From NCBI GenBank assembly GCA_030835185.1, contig JAUQWL010000036.1, positions 1 through 5,997 of the forward strand: a DNA stretch of 5,997 nt, in the 5' to 3' direction. Source of the DNA: Solirubrobacterales bacterium. GTDB taxonomy: Bacteria > Actinomycetota > Thermoleophilia > Solirubrobacterales > 70-9. A program made the position numbers and the translations under genes. Below, one piece after another: positions 5,829-5,997 of the stretch. The notes under the pieces were generated by a model. It was not told where the DNA came from, did not search any database, and worked only from the letters and a program-made list of their open reading frames with translations. Each line of letters begins with the position of its first letter. The stretch's first letter is position 1.

Positions 5829-5997
5829 CTACTTCCTGACCCTGACCTTCTTCTTCACAGTCTTGCCGCCGGCGTTCCTGGAAGACACCTTGAAGGTGAG
5901 CCTGACCTTGCCGGGCTTCTTCGGCTTGAGCTTGAGCCTGACGATCTTCGACTTGCCGGCCGCGATCCTTCCGGCCGCCTTTTTCACCTTGACGCCT
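5829..5997 (-). CDS. C-terminal end of a lysine-rich secreted/surface protein with an Ig-like beta domain (partial)
   Basis: Only the last 55 codons before a TAG stop are in the window; the start lies beyond the right edge. The visible part is extremely basic, with about 20 Lys and 7 Arg in 55 residues, no Cys and almost no acidic residues. It alternates short basic/hydrophobic strands with Gly/Pro turns: IAAGKSKIVRLKLKPKKPGK, then VRLTFKVSS, then GKTVKKKVRVRK at the end. This is the usual look of the last strands of NEW3/CARDB/DUF11-type immunoglobulin-like domains that end many actinobacterial exported proteins. The export signal and any other domains would lie upstream and cannot be seen. 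The 128-base gap to the next gene suggests a separate transcription unit. Partner and substrate are unknown; an adhesion or cell-wall-associated role is only a guess. Confidence is high that this is a real gene end and moderate for the domain type. Confidence 0.75.
   Translation of the reverse strand, partial: GVKVKKAAGRIAAGKSKIVRLKLKPKKPGKVRLTFKVSSRNAGGKTVKKKVRVRK

Overview
The window is GC-rich bacterial DNA in which every credible gene lies on the minus strand, so the genes read from the right end to the left. High GC, near-absence of A/T-ending Leu and Ser codons, ATGA stop/start overlaps, and the lysine-rich beta-strand tail of the first gene all fit a high-GC actinobacterium. I think of the Thermoleophilia/Solirubrobacterales type, but this is inference from style, not a phylogenetic result.

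Layout in transcription order. (1) 5997-5829: the C-terminal end of a very basic secreted or surface protein with an Ig-like beta domain. (2) 5828-5701: a short gap with inverted repeats and no gene. (3) 5700-4933 and 4936-3335: two genes overlapping by ATGA that encode membrane proteins with the same three-helix plan. The second also carries a TPR-like region and a C-terminal beta domain, both predicted outside the membrane. I recognise neither protein by function. (4) 3334-3186: a gap of about 150 bases that probably holds the leader or promoter of the next operon. (5) 3185-771: a complete quinol-dependent nitric oxide reductase (qNor/NorZ type) with all metal ligands and the proposed quinol-site residues present. 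(6) 774-4: a three-helix membrane protein with a four-cysteine zinc-ribbon-like segment, joined to the reductase gene by an ATGA overlap. (7) 7-1: the first codons of another gene, again by ATGA overlap and with a good ribosome binding site; its body lies outside the window.

The best-understood function is NO reduction to N2O at the membrane with electrons from the quinol pool, for detoxification or as a partial denitrification step. The zinc-ribbon protein and the gene starting at position 7 are probably co-translated with it, which makes them candidates for accessory or sensing roles. The most unusual observation is that the cysteine segment of the zinc-ribbon protein looks like the zinc-binding part of IS1182-type transposases placed between membrane helices. 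The second is the tandem pair of paralogous three-helix proteins, one of which has gained a large C-terminal extension. No stretch over 300 bases lacks a gene. I saw no RNA genes, CRISPR array, insertion sequence or attachment site.
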